Source of the DNA: Anaeramoeba flamelloides | Lineage: Eukaryota; Metamonada; Anaeramoebidae | Assembly (NCBI GenBank): GCA_027625915.1 | Contig: JANTQA010000063.1 | Location: forward strand, 1,550,001 to 1,614,000 | Direction: 5' to 3' | DNA length: 64,000 nucleotides | Shown: piece by piece, positions 1-13,041 of the stretch | How the letters are laid out: every line of letters begins with the position of its first letter | Numbering within the stretch: the stretch's first letter is position 1 | Notes under the pieces: model-generated | Told to the model about the DNA's origin: nothing | The model's input: the letters and a program-made list of their open reading frames with translations, nothing else | Database searches by the model: none | Made by a program: the position numbers and the translations under genes

Positions 1-2879
1 AAAACAACAAAATGATTAAAAAACAGTTTCGATTTTGAAAATTTCAATTAATATTCTTTTTTCTCTTCCAGCACCGATTTAAACCATTTAAACACATATA
101 ATTTATCAACTACAAACTGTCCCTCTTATGACTGGAAAATACTTTATATACATTTAATTTCTATCATATCATCAGATAAAGATTTCAATTTCTGTTTTAT
201 CATAAGAGAAATATTTTTTTCGCAAAAAACAAAAATTAAAATTAAATCTCAAAAGAAAAGAACTTTCAGAAACTTGAATGTATTTTTTGATTACATTATT
301 TTTCAATTATTTAAATCTGAGATTTTAACAATTTTGAAAATTGAAGATCCACATTAATCTTTGCTATTTACAAATTTGTTTGAAGATGCCAAAAAGCAAA
401 AAATAGAGAACACCCTTAATTTTTATGATGATTAAAAAATTTAATTATAGGATAAACCTCCAGAAACAGTTTAATATTTATACTCAATTTTAAATTTTGA
501 TACTATTATTATCTGGAGAATAAATGACAATTTTCATTTCAAGTTTTTAAATATTATCAAGAATGAATAGTTGAAAAAATACTAAAAGATTGTTACAAAA
601 TCAATTAAAAATGAGGGTTCCAGGATTTTCCAAACTCCATTATTGCACTTTGAGATAAATAATTAAACAAACTAATTTGGTTTTAATAGTAAAGCACTGA
701 AAAAACTACTTGACCTGAAAAAAATCCCTTACAAGATTTTTAATTGTGAATATTAGGAAAATTGTTGTGTAAGGTATTAATTTAAAATCAAATCCATTTA
801 TTTTAGAATCAAACTTTTTAAATTATAACTTACCCACTTATTAGAATGATTTTTAATTGAATGACACTTGTTCAAAACACCATCCTACCAATCAAAAAAT
901 AAGAATAAAAATTATCATTTTCCAAACTCTAGAAAACCTCTATAAAAACTCAATTGTTTTTCAAAAAAAGTTGATCAACTTAGGCTATAAAACAATAACT
1001 AAAGTATTCTCGAGATATCCCACTTTAGAGAACTTTCGGTAGGTTTATTACTATCTTCATAAAAAAATTAGTCTTTAATAAAAAGGATTTAATTGAAAAT
1101 AACAGAAATTACACAACAATTTTCCTGATATTCACAATTAAAAATCTTGTCTGGTAATTTTTTCATGCCGGATATTTTTTTCCCCACTTTAACTTGTAAT
1201 TTATCTTTTGAATGAAAATTTTATTTACTTTTTAAGATTTTTTCGAAATGGTGTTTTTTTTTAAAAGAAAACTAATTTCTATATTTACTTAAATTTCACG
1301 ATATGGTTCGGACAGATATATTATAAGAATAAGATCAAGCAATAAAAACATTATATACCATTCTAATTTTATTACATCTTTGTAATTGGAATTTAAAATT
1401 AAAGCTTTCCTGATTTGTAATTAAAGAAAATTTTTTAACACTATTTTCGTATGAATATCAATTCTTTAAGATTAATTTCTTGTAATTTTTTTTGATAAAT
1501 TAATTTATCCTTTTCATTGGGACCACATACTATAAAAAGTGATCAATATTTACTCTTTTTTCATTAAGTTGATATTACAAACATAAATATCAAATTTTGG
1601 TTGTGATTTTTTAATAATTTCACGATAATGCCATAATTAAAAAATTATCCCTTTATAAAAATGATGTCTTCTTTTTTCAAGTTTTTTTGATAAAATTTTA
1701 TGATTTTTTCAGAAAGAATGACACTTTTCCGATTTATGTACAAGAAAGAAGGGATAAGAAAATTGTCAGAATCTCAAAAGTTCGTAGCAAAATCTAATTC
1801 CATTTAATAAACCATATGAGATGTTGGATTTGTATGATTTTAACATAAGTTTTTTCAATTTTATATGACGTTTCTACTCCACATCACTTCCTTTCTTTTT
1901 TAAATGGAATTGCATCTGAATGAATACACCAAATATGTCTCAAATTTAATGTTCTCTTGAGATAATATCAGAAAAGTAACACCGTTAATGAAAAAACCTA
2001 AAATTTATCAATAAAACCTGAAAAATTTACAAATCTTTTTTGTACATGCCAACTATATATCCTGAATTCTAGAATAGTTGGTCATGGTCTAGAACTTAAA
2101 TATCTTTCAGGTTTAAATGAGGGATTGTGGTTGTATATTTTTCTGAAATCTATTTCTACTTTCCAACTTTTGAGATCCCAAAATTACATATTATTTTTCA
2201 GATCATTTTTGATTAAAGATAAAAAATTCAAAAACATATTTATACAAAACAAATTGGAAAAAAAACTCACGAACACACTTCCAGTTTAATAATTTTAAAT
2301 TGTTTTTAAAGATCCCTAAATTAATAGCAGTCCTTCCTTTAAAAGTATTTATTGGATGTTGTTCACAAATATTTTATGGATTCCTTGATAAATAATCTTG
2401 GTATTTGTGAGTGAGTACACACTGATCAAACTTGAGTAATTTACTTCGTAAAATCAACAACTTGTTGAGAAAATAAAAAACGGGAACGTACCTTTCAAAA
2501 CAAAAAAAGTTATGATTTAATTAACGTAGAAAATATGAAAAGATCAAAGCCACATAATAATTTAAATAAATGCAGGATTGAATTGAAAGAACGTAATAAC
2601 TGAAACTATTGATACTAAAAAACACTTTTTTTAATTAACCTATCTTGTTAGAGTAAGATTGGTTTGTAATTAGAATATTTAACTATTTGTAATTCATCAA
2701 AAAAATTTTAAATTTTATTTAAAGTAAATTTGAAAAATAAACTTCCTCGATTGTGAGGGCTGTGAAAACACGAGTAATAAAAAACCAGAAAGAGAGTTTA
2801 ACAATCAAAAAAAACAAATTCTGAAAAACAAAACATTTTCTGTTAATCTCTTTTCTTGATTGTTCAATAATTACTAACA
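1..2879. other. gene-free left flank
   Basis: No convincing coding segment was found on either strand. The only open frames are short and made of Phe/Lys/Asn/Ile codons, as expected by chance in DNA this AT-rich. The one structured item is the inverted-repeat element at 714-1172, entered separately. The end of the stretch is presumably the promoter and 5' leader of the kinase gene that starts at 2880. Confidence 0.6.
714..1172. repeat. MITE-like element with ~45-bp terminal inverted repeats
   Basis: The segment around 732-773 (containing CAAGATTTTTAATTGTGAAT) is repeated as its reverse complement at about 1110-1152. The match extends imperfectly outward on both sides (CCTGAAAAAAAT at left, ATTTTTTCATG at right). 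Arms of about 45-55 bp enclose about 340 bp of non-coding sequence. This is the shape of a small non-autonomous DNA transposon. No other copy was seen in the window, and the target-site duplication is unclear. Confidence 0.6.
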
Positions 2880-5800
2880 ATGTCCAGATACAATCCAAGA
2901 AAACGAACACACGACACCAGACATAAAAGGTACAAAGGAAGCAAGTACCGACAAACAAATGATAAAAGAAGTAAACACAACAGGTATTCTGAAAGCACAT
3001 CCGCGGGTTCAAGCATTTCTTCTTCAGACAAAGACGATTCACAAACAAAAGAAATTAAAAGCCGATCACTTAATCGTAATCAAAACAAAATTGAATCTTT
3101 TCAAAATCAACAAGAATCCTCTGTTGATTTAAATTCAACATCATACTCAGAATATAGTTCAGTCTCTACACCAACATCATTCCCATTGGACAAAATCATA
3201 AAAAATAATAGCCCAGATCTGAAAGAAAAGAAAAAAGATGTTAATTCTCAAATTCAAACGAATAGAAAAAAAGAAAAAGAATTTATAAGCGATTATTATT
3301 CACAAAAATTAAATAGAGAACAAAGCAATACAAAAAGGAGTGATCAAAACTTCAAATCCCAAAACAATATCTACCAACAAAAAAACAGCCTTTTAGTTGG
3401 CACAAATGAAAAAAAGAATTTTTCAACTCGTTACTATCATAAAGAAAGAAAACGAGACAACAAAAGAAGTGAAGATTTTAAAAATAAAGAGAAAGAGTAC
3501 CAAAGCAAACACAAATCTATAAATGATCGAGAAAAAGACAATTTAATGGAAAGAAAAAGAGATCGAGATAAAGATCGAGAAAGAGATCGAAAACAAGAAC
3601 GCGAGGGCGAATACAGAAGAAGAAGAGAAAGAGAAAGAGGAAGAGAAAGAGAAAGAGGAAGAGAAAGAGGAAGAGAAAGAGAAAGAGAAAGAGAAAGAGA
3701 AAGAAAGAAAGTCAGAGATAAGTATAGATATAAATCACGTGATAGTGAAAAAGAAATGGAGAGATGTACTTTTAGAAATAAAGAAAGAGAAAAAGATAAA
3801 TATCAAGAAAGAGAAAGAGAAAGAGAAAGGCAAAGGCAAAGGCCAAGAGAAAGAGAAAGAGAAAGAGAAAGATATAATGATTACAATAGGAATAAAAATA
3901 GAAGAGAAAATTCTCTCGAAAGATATAGGTATAGACATAAAAATATTAATAGAGAACAAGACAGAGAGAAACATAAAAGTAGATCTCATAAAAATACATC
4001 TTATCATTACGATAAACCAAAATATAGATTTAAACATCAGAATTATTATACAAACAATCATTATGAGAGCCATAGGCGAGATAACAATCAAAGAAGATTA
4101 TACCAAGAAAAATATTATCATCAGAATAAATACAATTACAAATCAAAAGAAAAATCTGATCACTACAGTTCAAGAAATCAATCCAATCAAAAAAATTATT
4201 TAGGTTCTTCCAAAAGTCATAAAAACTCTGAAAAAAGAACATCCGTGGATAAAGAGGGACACTTCCTATTTGAAACAGGGGATGAGTTGACTCCTCGGTG
4301 TAAGTATTTTATTTAATTGTTTAAACTTTACCTTTTCTTGATATCAAGAAAATATAACCAATAAAAATCCAAATTCGAAAAAAAAAAAAAATGGTTCCAC
4401 AAGTTTGGATTATACTTTACTTATGAGTTCCAATGAATTGAGTAAAAATTTTTGATAATTTTGTAAGAAATTTTCAAATAATATTTTGAATTTTCTCCCT
4501 GAATATTTCCAATAATGTATCCAGCTTTTTTATTTCTAGAAATAAAAAAGAAAAAAATATCAAAATTTAATAATTAATAAACAATCTAAAAGAACCTAAA
4601 TTTTCAATAAATTTAATCAAAAAATAACAAATATCAAATAACAAATAACAAATAAAAAATAACAAATAACAAATATAAAATAAAAAATAACAAATATCAA
4701 ATAACAAATAAAAAAAATAAAAAACAAAATCACAAAAGTTGACATTGAAAAAATTGCAGGCCGAGGAACTTTTTCAAAAGTACTGATTTGTTATGATAAA
4801 AAAAAAGAGAGAAAGGTGGCTATCAAAGTCATCAGAAACATTGAAAAATATTGCAAAGCAGCAAAAGACGAATATTCAATAATAAAAACTTTAAATAAAT
4901 TAGATCAAAATGATAAATATGGAATAGTTCGTGCTTATGAATCTTTTGTATTTAATGGACATTATTGTATCGTCTTTGAAATGCTTGGTCCATCGTTGCA
5001 CCAATATTTAAAAAGAAATAAGTACAGGCCTTTTCCTTTGCACCAGGTTAGAGATTTTGCATATAACAGTCTACGATCAATACATTTTCTTCACCAAAAT
5101 AAAATTTCACACACAGATCTCAAACCAGAAAATATAGTTGCAATTAATTCAGAACACCAAACCATTTATACCAAATCTAATAAAAGTTTAAAAATACCAA
5201 GATCAACTAATGTTAAAATAATTGATTATGGCAATGCTACATATGAACATGAGCACCATTCAAGAATCGTTTGTACTCGGCATTATAGACCACCAGAAGT
5301 CATTTTCGAGCTTGGGTGGAGTTATAGCTGTGATATTTGGAGCCTTGGCTGCATTTTTGCAGAACTATATACTGGAGATGTATTATTTCAAACGCATCAT
5401 GATTCTGAACACTTAGCAATGATGGAAAGAATTTTTGGTAAATTCCCAAAAGATTTGATCAGGCAAATATCGTAAGTTTAATTTTAAAAAAAATTTTTTT
5501 CCTCTTTCTTTACTTTTTATCATTTTTCTTTTTCTTGAATTTTTTCTTTATATTTTTCTGTTTATAATTGAATCATCGCAACTTTAATTATTTCTTTAAT
5601 TTAAAATTAAGTTGCTAATTTTACATTTTATTTTTTACTTTGCTTTTCATTCTGACAAAATCTTTTTAATGGTATTTTATAATTATATATTTATTAATAA
5701 TATTGTCATTTAAATAATAGTGGTGATGCATTGAAATATTTTGATAACCACAATTTGAAATGGCCTGATATTGCACCAGATTCAAAAAGTGTAAGATATG

Positions 5801-5967
5801 TAAAACATTTAAAACCAATTCGAAAATTGTTTTATTCTTACAAAGAAGACCAATTATTATTGGACCTAATTTGTAAAATGTGTAAATATCATAAAAATGA
5901 AAGATTAACAGCAAAGGAGGCAATGGAACACCCATTTTTTGCGATTGATTTCAAAAAAAAACACTAG
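2880..5967 (+). CDS. LAMMER (CLK-family) dual-specificity protein kinase, three exons
   Basis: CLK kinases phosphorylate SR splicing factors in the nucleus. Exons are 2880-4299, 4739-5471 and 5721-5967, giving about 799 aa. Introns of 439 and 249 nt begin GTAAGT and end AG, and phases 1 and 2 agree across both junctions. Residues 1-455 are a low-complexity tail rich in Arg/Glu/Lys/Asp/Ser, with long RE/RD runs near 230-335, like the RS-type tails of CLKs. The linker GHFLFETGDEL matches the CLK pre-kinase motif. The catalytic domain shows GRGTFSKV at about 480-487, the VAIK lysine at about 503, HTDLKPEN with catalytic Asp at about 600, and DYG in place of DFG at about 636. RHYRPPEV replaces the usual RAPEV. 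The diagnostic EHLAMMER lies at about 697-704. Exon 3 completes the C-lobe. The family call is very secure; the exact paralog is not. Confidence 0.93.
4621..4728. repeat. AT-rich minisatellite in kinase intron 1
   Basis: Irregular tandem copies of a 7-14-nt unit based on AAATAACAAAT / CAAATATCAAAT fill the last 110 nt of the intron before the splice acceptor at 4738. The acceptor therefore lacks a pyrimidine tract and is unusually A-rich. Confidence 0.75.
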
Positions 5968-8900
5968 AAAAGAAATTCATCGAAAGTTTATTATTAAAAA
6001 AAAAAAAAAATAAGATTCATACTTGTTTTTAATAATTTGAAATTTATTAACATAAATTTTAAATATTTATCTCGCTTTTTTTTCAAGAAGATATATTATA
6101 ATTATTTAACCATAAATAATTTTTTTATTCTAGAATAAATAAATAATTAAAATATTTAATAATTTTTTTTTTCATTTTTTCAAAAAAATATTTTGTGATT
6201 TTGTGGAAATTCGATAAAAATTAACCGGACCTCGAAATATTAATGAAACTAATTAATTGATGTATTATCATTTCCATTAAATACACAATTGTTGTATATG
6301 ATTTAGTATTAAACTAAATATATCTTTTTAGATAAATTTAATATCAATAATTGAATTTTTAAAGATTTATTTATTTCAAAAAATATATCGTTTAATTTAT
6401 CTAGAAAAGTTGGATTAAAAGAAAAATTTATATATTATTTCAAATTAAAATTAAATTTTTAGTAATTACTCTATTATGCATTATCCCATATAAATTGATT
6501 TTCGCTGAAGAAAACAACAGTAATTTTTATAAATGTGTTTGAAGATTTCAATGGTAAATTAATTGTTTTTGGAAATATAATCATTAACTGAATAGAATTA
6601 AAGTTTTTATTTAGTAGAATTAACTTTTATATTGGGTCAACTATATATTCTAAAATTTTTTTTTTAATTATTAAATCGGTTTTAAAAAGAAAAATCAACA
6701 AATCCAGAACCCAAATAATAGGATTTTAACAATATTTTGATTTTCATTTTTCTTATTTGAGGAACTTATTATTAAAACTGATTTTTTTTTGATCAAGGTA
6801 ATCAAAAAAATAATTTAGTCTTGTCTTTCATTTTTTTTTTACAATTGTGTTACTATTTGAAAAAAAGATTTGAATTTTTCAATTTTATCTATTTAAAGTT
6901 GAAATTACAAAATAGATAATATAATTAATGAAAACAAAGCTTTTCTGTTGTAAAATGAAATTTGATTTTCAACCAAAAAAAATAAATATGTTATTAAATA
7001 AAAAGTTCATTAAAGGGTACAGTTGGTTCCACCATTAAGGTACAAACTTCAATGAAATTTAAGGCACAATAAAAATCTCAAATTAAGGAAAAAAATTCAG
7101 AATCTAGTAAAATCAATTGTAAAAAAAATTACAAAAAATGTTCCTTAATATGAGCTTTTTTCGTGACTTAAATTTCATTGAAAGTTTGTACCTTAAATTT
7201 GAAACTGACTTTATTATATGTTTGTGTTTTTTGTATAAAGTATTAAACTTGTTTTTTATAAATAGTTAATGAACAGTGTCATTTTCTTTTCAATGTAATA
7301 AACAAAGATAATAAATAATATAAAGAATAAATGAAAAATAATTATAATTAAGCAAAAACAAAACAAAATATCAGTTACAAAAGATTCAGCCCACAATAAA
7401 AAAATTTTTTAGAAACGAGAACAATCCTATTTAAAAATTGTAAAAAAAAGCCAAGAAGAATTATTGACAAATAACTCACAAATTAGAAAGTTTTTATGCA
7501 CTGTGGCAACGAAATTTTTTCAAAAAATTATTTCTTATTCTTTAAATTTTTGTACCAATCAGAAGGGATTAAATAGAATTATAATTTGAAAAAGTACCAA
7601 AAAAAAATGATTTTGAGACTTTTATTATTCCAAAACTTACTTTATACATTCATTTTTTCAAAAAAAAATTAAAAAATAATGATAATTTTAAGAAAAAAAA
7701 AAAATTTTTTTTTTCGTCAATTTGCTAATGTATCTTTAATACCTTTTTTATTTTTAGAACTACTAAAAATAAAAGTAAAAGTAAATTTTCATTATTTTGA
7801 TATTTTTTTTAGAATAGATAAATTGTAAAACTATTAGTATAGAAGGAGAAAAAATATTAATCCAAATGCTTAAGTTATATATCTCTTTACAATCTTAAGC
7901 AAATTTCTTTCAGTTATTTTTTGAGTATTATATGGTAATCTTTAAAAGGAAAACTTCAGCTTTTTCTGGAGTTCAATGATTAGAAACTTCCCGTTGGTTA
8001 TTAATCAAAAAATTATTTTTTCAACAAAAATATATATAATTCTCTCAACAATATAAAATCAATTACAATTCCCCAAGAGTATTGGGAAAAATTAGAACCC
8101 CAAGCTTGTTGGAAATTTCTTGTTTTGTGGGGATTTTGCCCACCTAATATTTTTTTAAAAATCTTTTCTTTTTAATTAATCTTTTTTTATTTTTATTTGT
8201 TAATAATATTGTTTAGAAAAATGAAATAAAAAATGAAAGAAGATACCAAATAAAATGGTAAATGCACTTTTTGTATGAATTTTAATGAGAGGCAACTAAC
8301 AAAAAGTTATTTCAGTAAGTTTACGAAAATATCAACCAAAAAGAAAAAGAAGAGAAAATGTACAAAAAGGTAATTGAATTGTAAAGATGTAAATGTATTT
8401 TGAGACTGGATACAATTGTGAAACTGAAAAGAAGAATGAATGAAAATAAAAAAAAGATCCTTGAAAATAATTATTTATTTTTGTTTAATTAGTTAGTTTT
8501 GTTTGTTCTTGAGTTTCATTTTTTAGAGTTCGTAGTAAATCAAATGAATATAGTAAATTTATATTTTCCCGATTGTAAGTGAAGTATCATCATAATTAAA
8601 GCACTTGTAATAGGAAATCTAGTTATTTTATCCACAATACCATTTGTGTATAGCAATCCTAGTGTAACAGGTACTACCCTCAATTTAGATTACAATGACC
8701 TTAAATACTATTATTAAAATAACGAAGATGATCAATAGGCTCTGGCAAAATAATTTAAGATACTTACTACCTCTCGATAGTATAAGAACCCATATTAGAA
8801 TTTATATACATATTGATAATTACACTGAGAAATAAATATAAAAGTCTGTTGGGGGTACTAAAATTTAGTATAATTTATTATTATGCGTTTTAACTAAGTT

Positions 8901-9497
8901 GTTAATTCAACTTTAATAAAAAGAATGTTGAAAGTAATCAATTTTTTGCAAATTTTGTTTTATTTTCTTAATAAATATTTTCATTCTTAACATTGGGTGT
9001 ATTTAATTTTACGATATTTTGTAATTGTTATTTTCAATTTGAAAATATAATAATTCATAGAAATAGTGTTTTACTATCTTTTATTTACTGAATTTAGATA
9101 TTTTTTAACAATATTTTAAAAAAATTGAAAAAAATTTCCAAAACTAATAAAATTTTAATAAAACTTACAATAATTTTTTGAGTACAGTAAATTTTTTTGA
9201 AATATTTTGAGAATCAAAATAAAAATATAGTAAAAAATATGTTTAAAGAGCCTTTTCATTCAAAATTAATGATTCTTCAAGTGTGTAATTAAAAAAATAA
9301 GATTAAAAATGAAAAAATATTTTAAGATCGTTTAGAATTTTATTTGAAAAATGATGATTTTTGTTTTACTGGATTAGATTAATGTTATTAAATTTTAATC
9401 ATCTTTAATTTTTTTTTTTTTTTTTTTGATCAATAAAAGTAATATATTTGTATAAATGCCTGATTAACAACTTTTTATCTTATTATTACAAATTAAT
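5968..9497. other. gene-free stretch between kinase and Cys-array gene
   Basis: AT-rich, with no supportable coding segment on either strand. It holds one MITE (7018-7213), entered separately. The interval 8530-8860 has a slightly higher GC content and few homopolymers, but no open frame or RNA signature that I recognise. The right end (about 9410-9428) is a T-run, possibly in the 3' region of the minus-strand gene that follows. Confidence 0.5.
7018..7213. mobile_element. Tc1/mariner-type MITE, copy 1 of 6
   Basis: About 195 bp. The left end begins TACAGTTGGTTCCACC followed by AAGGTACAAACTTCAATG. The right end is the reverse complement (TTGTACCTTAAATTTGAAAC TGACT). Internal AAGGCACA and TGTGCC-like words recur in inverted order. 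The ends match the copies at 19580, 37103, 39305, 61525 and 62342. It is non-coding and diverged. Confidence 0.75.
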
Positions 9498-10181
9498 TTA
9501 TTTCTTTCCAGAAAAATTTTTACAAGTTTTTCGATTTGGACAATTTTCACATCCGCCTCCTCCACATCCACCCTTTCCTCGTTTTGAGCATTTTCCTTTA
9601 TTTGGGCAATTTTCACATCCTCCTCCTCCACCACATCCGCCTTTTCCTCGTTTTGAACATTTTTCTTTATTTGGGCAATTTTCACATCCTCCTCCTCCGC
9701 CACATCCACCTTTTCCTCGTTTTGAACATTTTTCTTTATTGGGGCAATTTTCACATCCTCCACCTCCACACCCGCCTCCTCCACATCCACCCTTTCCTCG
9801 TTTTGAACATTTTTCTTTATTTGGGCAATTTTCACATCCTCCTCCACCTCCACATCCTCCTTTTCCTCTTTTTGAACATTTTCCTTTATTGGGACAATTT
9901 TCACATCCTCCACCTCCTCCACATCCTCCTTTTCCTCGTTTTGAGCATTTTCCTTTATTGGGACAATTTTCACATCCACCTCCCCCGCATCCACCCTTTC
10001 CCCGTTTTGAACATTTTTCTCTATTTGGACAATTTTCACATCCTCCTCCACCTCCACATCCTCCGCATCCGCCCATCATATTCTTCATTCTCCATGCGAA
10101 TTGTGGTTTGTAAATCTGTGGAAAGGTTGACAGGAGAGTATTGAAAATGTATTCTTGGGTTGCCATTTCATAAATATCCAT
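9498..10181 (-). CDS. Cys/Gly-rich protein with eight tandem CxxC-type units
   Basis: Single 227-aa frame from ATG at 10181. Residues 1-35 are ordinary sequence (MDIYEMATQEYIF... FAWRMKNMM). The rest is eight units of about 22-24 aa of the form CENCPNKEKCSKRGKGGC plus a Gly run, so each unit supplies C-x2-C-x5-C and one more Cys before the next unit. The last unit is degenerate and ends CKNFSGKK. No signal peptide or membrane segment is seen. The spacing suggests metal or Fe-S binding, but no named family fits. The unit closely matches the Cys tail of the anamorsin-like protein at 13042-13716 on the same strand. A good splice-acceptor-like site (CAACCTTTCCACAG) lies inside the N-terminal part, so the first 25 residues are less certain than the array. 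Other frames here are open only because of the repeat. Confidence 0.75.
   Translation of the reverse strand: MDIYEMATQEYIFNTLLSTFPQIYKPQFAWRMKNMMGGCGGCGGGGGCENCPNREKCSKRGKGGCGGGGCENCPNKGKCSKRGKGGCGGGGGCENCPNKGKCSKRGKGGCGGGGGCENCPNKEKCSKRGKGGCGGGGCGGGGCENCPNKEKCSKRGKGGCGGGGGCENCPNKEKCSKRGKGGCGGGGGCENCPNKGKCSKRGKGGCGGGGCENCPNRKTCKNFSGKK
9535..10080. repeat. tandem coding repeat, 8 units of ~66-72 bp
   Basis: Seen on the plus strand as recurring CAATTTTCACATCC followed by a CTCC/CACC-rich stretch and CCTCGTTTTGAACATTTT. Units are nearly identical in DNA as well as protein, which implies recent expansion or ongoing homogenisation. Unit length varies by whole codons in the Gly stretch, and the fourth inter-unit Gly stretch contains an extra Cys-Gly4 insert. 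Confidence 0.9.
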
Positions 10182-11559
10182 TTGTGGTTGTTCAATTGAA
10201 GTGTTTGTACAAGTGCCTTATTTTTATTAAATAAATTAAAATATTTTCATTAGTGTTTTTATTATATTTATTAGAAAAATATTATTTATTAATAATTTTC
10301 GGATAATTCCCAATTGAAAATTTTGATTATGAATCTTTGTTCTTGTATTTATTTAGAAATTAAATAATTTTTTTTATTCCCATCACGAATTTATTGGATT
10401 GTTCCAATTAAAAATATTACTGTTATTTTATTCAATACAAAAAAATTAATTTCACAAATTAATATTCATTTTTTTTTTTTGCTTTGCTGTAATATTTCGT
10501 TATGATTTTTTATTACTAGGTACAAAAATCTTTTAAACTGGATAAGATTATTTCTTTAATTTAAAAGGGTTATATTAGTGATCATTTATTGGCTTAAAGT
10601 CAAGAATATATTATATTATCTTTTGTTACATAAATATAATTCAACAGTTTAATTAATATTTGATTTGTTTTCATTTTAATTTTAAACACGAACAGATTTG
10701 TTATACAATATCAAAATAATTTTTTCTTTTAATTTTACTTTTAAAAAATTCAAAAATTATTCAAGTTTTTTTTTTTTTTTGTCAACTACAACTTATGCAA
10801 TAGCTATGTGAAATTAGATAGAGAGACTTGTTTTTTTTTTTACTTTTGAAAATAAAAAATTTTCTAATGCTTTTATAAGGTATTCCCAAAATTGGTCACA
10901 GGGTATATGAAAGTCTCATAAAGTAGAGGATTGTTTAATTTTAAACGATAAATTGTAATCAAACAATACCACTGAATGATACCTAATCTTGTAATTTATG
11001 GACAATTAAAACATATCAATTGTATTATTGCAAATGTTGTGATTTTTGATTTAATAAAACCAATTCTACTTTAATTCTTCTGATATTTTTTTATTAAAAT
11101 AGATTAATTATTATGATCTAAAAAAATGTTATTGTAATTTTTGAATTTTATTTTATATAAGAATTTTTTTACCTGTTGAAGTGTTTAATAATAATGTGTT
11201 ATTCACACGTCTAAAATAATTTTATAAAATATCAGGAATAAATATTCATTGATTTAAAAAAAAAAAATGAAATGATCAAATAATATTGTTGCTAAGGTAA
11301 ATCCAAAACGATAGGAATTTAATTACAACAGAAAATTTAAAAGCAATGGAGTTGTAGATTTTAATATAAATTGTTTTATGAGAAACGATGTTCTTGTTTT
11401 TGGATTTTTTTTTTTTGAAAAACAAATGGAGATAAAAAGGTGTGAATTAAATAGTAACCGAAATTTAAAAAAAAATTAAAGTTACAAAAAATTTTACTAA
11501 AAATAATTTTTGGTAAACAAAGATAATTTTTTTCAAATTTTAGAGAATAAAAACAAATA

Positions 11560-11720
11560 TTTATGGGTGCCTTGTAGCCCCAATTTTTTTGAGGTGGTTT
11601 CGCAGGGTGCTATCAAGAACCTATGTTTTTTTCAGAATTCAAAAGAATAAGGTAAAATAAAAGATTTTACTCTATTCTTTTGGATTTTAAAAAAATCTAA
11701 CGACCGCGGAATGCCAATTT
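11560..11720. repeat. diverged dispersed repeat, copy shared with 50757-50875
   Basis: Words such as TTCAAAAGAAT, AAAGATTTTACTC, ATTTT and CTAACG occur in the same order at 50790-50865. The core (11637-11700) can fold into a hairpin around AAAGATTTTACTCTATTC. There are two diverged copies of uncertain full length. Confidence 0.45.
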
Positions 11721-11859
11721 ATTAATCATGTATTGTGGAATTTTTATTTATTATTGATAATATTTTAACCTGGGTTTTACCCCTCTTGTGGATTCAAGAC
11801 TTGGTTTATTTTTAATTTGACCATATAAATTATTATATAATTTTTTTATTATTATGTTT

Positions 11860-11950
11860 TGATTCTTTTTCTTCTTCAATCTTTTTTTATTTTGATAAAT
11901 TTTCTTCAATTTACCTTTTCTCTCAATAAATCAATAAATAATAAAAGCAA
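11860..11950. repeat. diverged dispersed repeat, copy shared with 24655-24745
   Basis: Shared ordered words with the second copy: CTTTTTTTATT, GATAA, TTTTCTTCAATT / TTTTCTTTAATT, CTTTTCTC, CAATAAAT and AATAAAAAATAATA-type ends. Similarity is partial and AT-biased, so the call is tentative. Confidence 0.35.
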
Positions 11951-13041
11951 ATATTTTTAGTTTAGTGTATTTATTTTTTTTTTAGCTTTATTCAAAATGA
12001 GAAAAAAAAAATTTTCGAGTAAAAAGAAATACTAGAACATATATGAATGATCATTTGGTTTTGTTTTTTTCAAACGAACTCGAACTTCAACTAATAAGAC
12101 AGTATATCCTTTGTGATCTATTTCTCTTCAATATATCAAAAGATCAACAAAGTTTGTTGAATGAAAATTTTTAAAAAAGAAGGTAAAATTGCTTATAATT
12201 TTCAAGAAAAACTAATAAATTGGGATTAAAGGGATCTTTTTTTGCGAGATTTGTTAATGTTTTTGAAGAAAGAGCCCTCTTTCCAAAGAGTATACCATAA
12301 ACACAAAAGAAAAATATTAAATTAATGAATATCCTTAAAGTCGTGTAAAAAACGTATGAGAATCAAAAGTTTTTTTTAGTATAGTTATTTCAAAAAAGTT
12401 TAAATTCAAGAAAAGTTTTCACTTTTTTCAAACAGAAAACGTTGAAAAAAAAATTCGGCACTTTTTTGAAATGGTGTGTTAACAAAAATCAATGATACTG
12501 ATAAATTGCAATAAATATCTGAAAATTTTTACTTCATTTTCCATTTTTAAAAATTGTTTTACACAAGCTCTGTAGAAAGTATTTTATTCTTTTAAATGTT
12601 TAAAAACTTTGTAAAATTGTTGGGATTCAAAAAGTTCTTTCTCTTGAGTTGTTTTAAAAGTTGAGATATGGGATTACAAAATGGGAAACGAAGGAAAAAT
12701 TATACCAAATTTATTTGAATTTATCATTATTTACAAAAATTTTTCTTCAATTTCCATTTTTAAATTCCAGAACTCGGCTTTCAAAGCATTTCTTTACAAC
12801 AATTGTTCAAAGAACAACTAATTTTAACAAAGTTTTTTTTAATTCGAACCAATAAAATCTTTTTTCAAAACTTATTCAAGAAAAGTTAAAAATATAACGA
12901 CTATTATTCGATATTAATAGTAAAGATCTGAAAATGGTTCTAATGAAGTTTGTCAAGCTGTTTTACAGATCTTGTTAAAAAATTTTCAAGCAACTATTTT
13001 TAGGAGGTAACACACAATTACATAATCAGTAATAAAAAATA

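Larger units (their letters stand above)
10182..13041. other. gene-free stretch between Cys-array and anamorsin-like genes
   Basis: About 2.9 kb with no convincing exon on either strand. It includes two diverged dispersed-repeat segments (about 11560-11720 and 11860-11950). Because introns of 3-5 kb exist in this window, I tested whether the two flanking minus-strand genes could be one gene. The only good donor (near 13080, phase 1) and the acceptor at about 10103 do not agree in frame. They are therefore kept as separate genes. Confidence 0.45.

Noticed and set aside
1785-2190. Possible inverted repeat around ATCTCAAAAGTT and its inverse
   Set aside because: Only about 12 bp match well and the extensions are poor, so chance is likely in DNA of this composition.
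3735-4242. Open frames antisense or shifted to the kinase tail
   Set aside because: They arise from the RE/RD codon repeat of exon 1 and have no domain of their own.
9448-10144. His/Pro-rich and Val/Glu-rich frames over the Cys array
   Set aside because: All frames are open because the DNA is tandemly repeated. Only the minus-strand Cys frame has a non-repetitive N-terminus and a motif shared with another gene.
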